DNA of 64,000 bases from Lunularia cruciata (Eukaryota > Streptophyta > Marchantiopsida > Lunulariales > Lunulariaceae). The notes beneath the pieces are model-generated. The model did no database searches. It saw nothing but the letters and a program-made list of their open reading frames with translations, and was not told the origin of the DNA. Location of the stretch: NCBI GenBank assembly GCA_948567375.1, contig OX419761.1, positions 24,280,243 through 24,344,242 of the forward strand, in the 5' to 3' direction. Every line of letters begins with the position of its first letter. The first letter of the stretch is position 1. Made by a program: the position numbers and the translations under genes. This document shows, one piece after another, positions 62,848 through 64,000 of the stretch.

Positions 62848-64000
62848 TCTCTCGATTACAAAATCATCTTTGGAGCTGGTGAGCTCAATAGCCTCTCCCT
62901 GGTCTCACTGCAACCACGAGAGACACCGTGAAGCGTGCTAAAAACAGAATTCATCAAAATCTGCCGCGCACCAGCTCCCCCCTTCTCCAACTGCTAGTGA
63001 GTGCTTCAACTGAGTCATCCGTGACTCATTCACTCGAGCTCTACACAGCACTTAAAACTGTGAAAAGAAACGACTCCCTGCACAGCTCTACTGCACCTTT
63101 GACAGCTATATGACGGCTTGATGGGGTCTTCTTGTTATCACACGCACGCGGTCGCCTTCTTCTCGTTTGAGGCATTCTCATCCTTCTCTCTCAAGCAACG
63201 ATGTCATGACAGTATCCTGACATATGTCATCACTGCTTGATGAATTCATTCCATACACAACTTTTGCTGGAAAAACCGAACGTTAATATAAGGTTATAAG
63301 GTTAACGTTGAAATATGTGATTTTTCTACGGATCTCCGGTACTGATTTTTGTGTGACCCACAGCCAAAATATGTAAATCTTCAATCTCAGATATGCCAAA
63401 AAGGAAAATAAATTTTTAGAAGTGTCTGAAAACTTGCATGCAAATTATGTTGGTGATTTCAGTATCGGTTACTAGATTGGTTAACTGCATTGTTCAAACT
63501 TGAAATGAATGAGATCGCAGAACTCTTAGTATTAAGAAATAGAACAAAAATCTACACGTTTTAAATAAATAATTCGCTCTCCATGTTTGGTGCTGAAACG
63601 ATGTGGCGAAAGTGATTTTCTTATTTTATTGTGCTTCCAAGTATATTCTTCAGGTTGAAACTGAATGCACCCGTCATTTATATGTTGCGAACTCTTAGTG
63701 CAGAAATTTCATGTTAAGAAAGCTATTGACCGAGACAAAAACGTATTAGGAGTACGAACCAGTTGTCGTGTGAGGATAGACAAAGCTTGAGAACTATTAG
63801 CAAATCTACAATACATGATGTTTTACGGTCAAAATAGTGTCAAATGTGAGGTTGGTAATATTGTTTAAGATTTCATTTCACTAGCTAAGGTTGTTGCATT
63901 CCATCAGAAATTACGGATTCCACCGACCCTACGAAGGCGTCCGCTATGTTGAACATTTACACAACATATTAATCACATTGTGACCACGTAATTCCGTAGG
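62848..64000. other. Upstream of the amidase pseudogene, no gene seen
   Basis: About 1.15 kb that should include the former amidase promoter and perhaps a lost signal-peptide exon. No frame with a recognisable product. It contains one LINE-tail-like core at 63115-63156 and becomes AT-rich toward the window end. Confidence 0.35.
63115..63156 (+). repeat. Isolated LINE-tail core unit
   Basis: GGCTTGATGGGGTCTTC followed about 15 bases later by ACGCGGTCGCCTTCTT matches the core units at 1005-1050 and 1098-1143, with a changed middle. No LINE coding remnant precedes it. Confidence 0.6.

Overview
The window looks like nuclear DNA of a land plant. Genes have GT-AG introns of about 150-1700 bases. 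Recognisable products include a plastid-targeted aspartate-semialdehyde dehydrogenase, a plant-type cytosolic malate dehydrogenase, a NAC-type transcription factor and a NO VEIN-like protein. Much of the rest is Ty3/gypsy, Ty1/copia and LINE sequence. The tandem-tailed LINE fragments fit a non-seed plant (bryophyte-like) somewhat better than a flowering plant, but that is a weak inference; I cannot name the species.

Layout. 1-1160: two head-to-head LINE reverse-transcriptase tail fragments, one with a tandem 3' tail. 1590-2795 (+): intronless aspartate-semialdehyde dehydrogenase. 4793-6596 (-): three-exon gene for a protein matching only the N-terminal part of NO VEIN. 8162-11226 (-): seven-exon cytosolic malate dehydrogenase, fully resolved to 329 residues. 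15143-15964 (-): Lys/Arg/Ser-rich nuclear-type protein. 17.4-21.2 kb: AT-rich, no gene seen. 21.7-22.9 kb (-): divergent NAC-like gene with a possible frame break and unresolved upstream exons. 26.1-26.7 kb: a small foldback element and a second LINE tail. 28.1-39.5 kb (+): tandem Ty3/gypsy chromovirus, LTR-internal-LTR-internal-LTR; the first internal region lacks the integrase core, and the second carries a solo LTR with heat-shock-element-like palindromes. 40.3-43.3 kb (-): decayed Ty3/gypsy element without a visible chromodomain. 43.3-59.6 kb: mosaic island of a few recurrent non-coding modules, interrupted at 44909-50022 by a nearly complete Ty1/copia element with matching 5-bp target duplications. 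59.6-62.85 kb (-): amidase pseudogene whose 3' end is cut off by the repeat island. 62.85-64 kb: no gene seen.

The host genes are unrelated housekeeping or regulatory genes and form no operon or pathway cluster. The aspartate-semialdehyde dehydrogenase works in plastid Asp-family amino-acid synthesis and the malate dehydrogenase in cytosolic malate/oxaloacetate exchange. From 26 kb to 59.6 kb the DNA is dominated by layered transposon insertion. The clearest order is repeat module first, then copia inserted into it, with the repeat island itself truncating the amidase gene.

I found no defence, CRISPR or biosynthetic system. The most interesting items are the heat-shock-element-like solo LTR, the copia element whose Gag start lies inside its LTR, the mosaic repeat family with conserved hairpins, and a 28-bp foldback in an intron of the amidase pseudogene.
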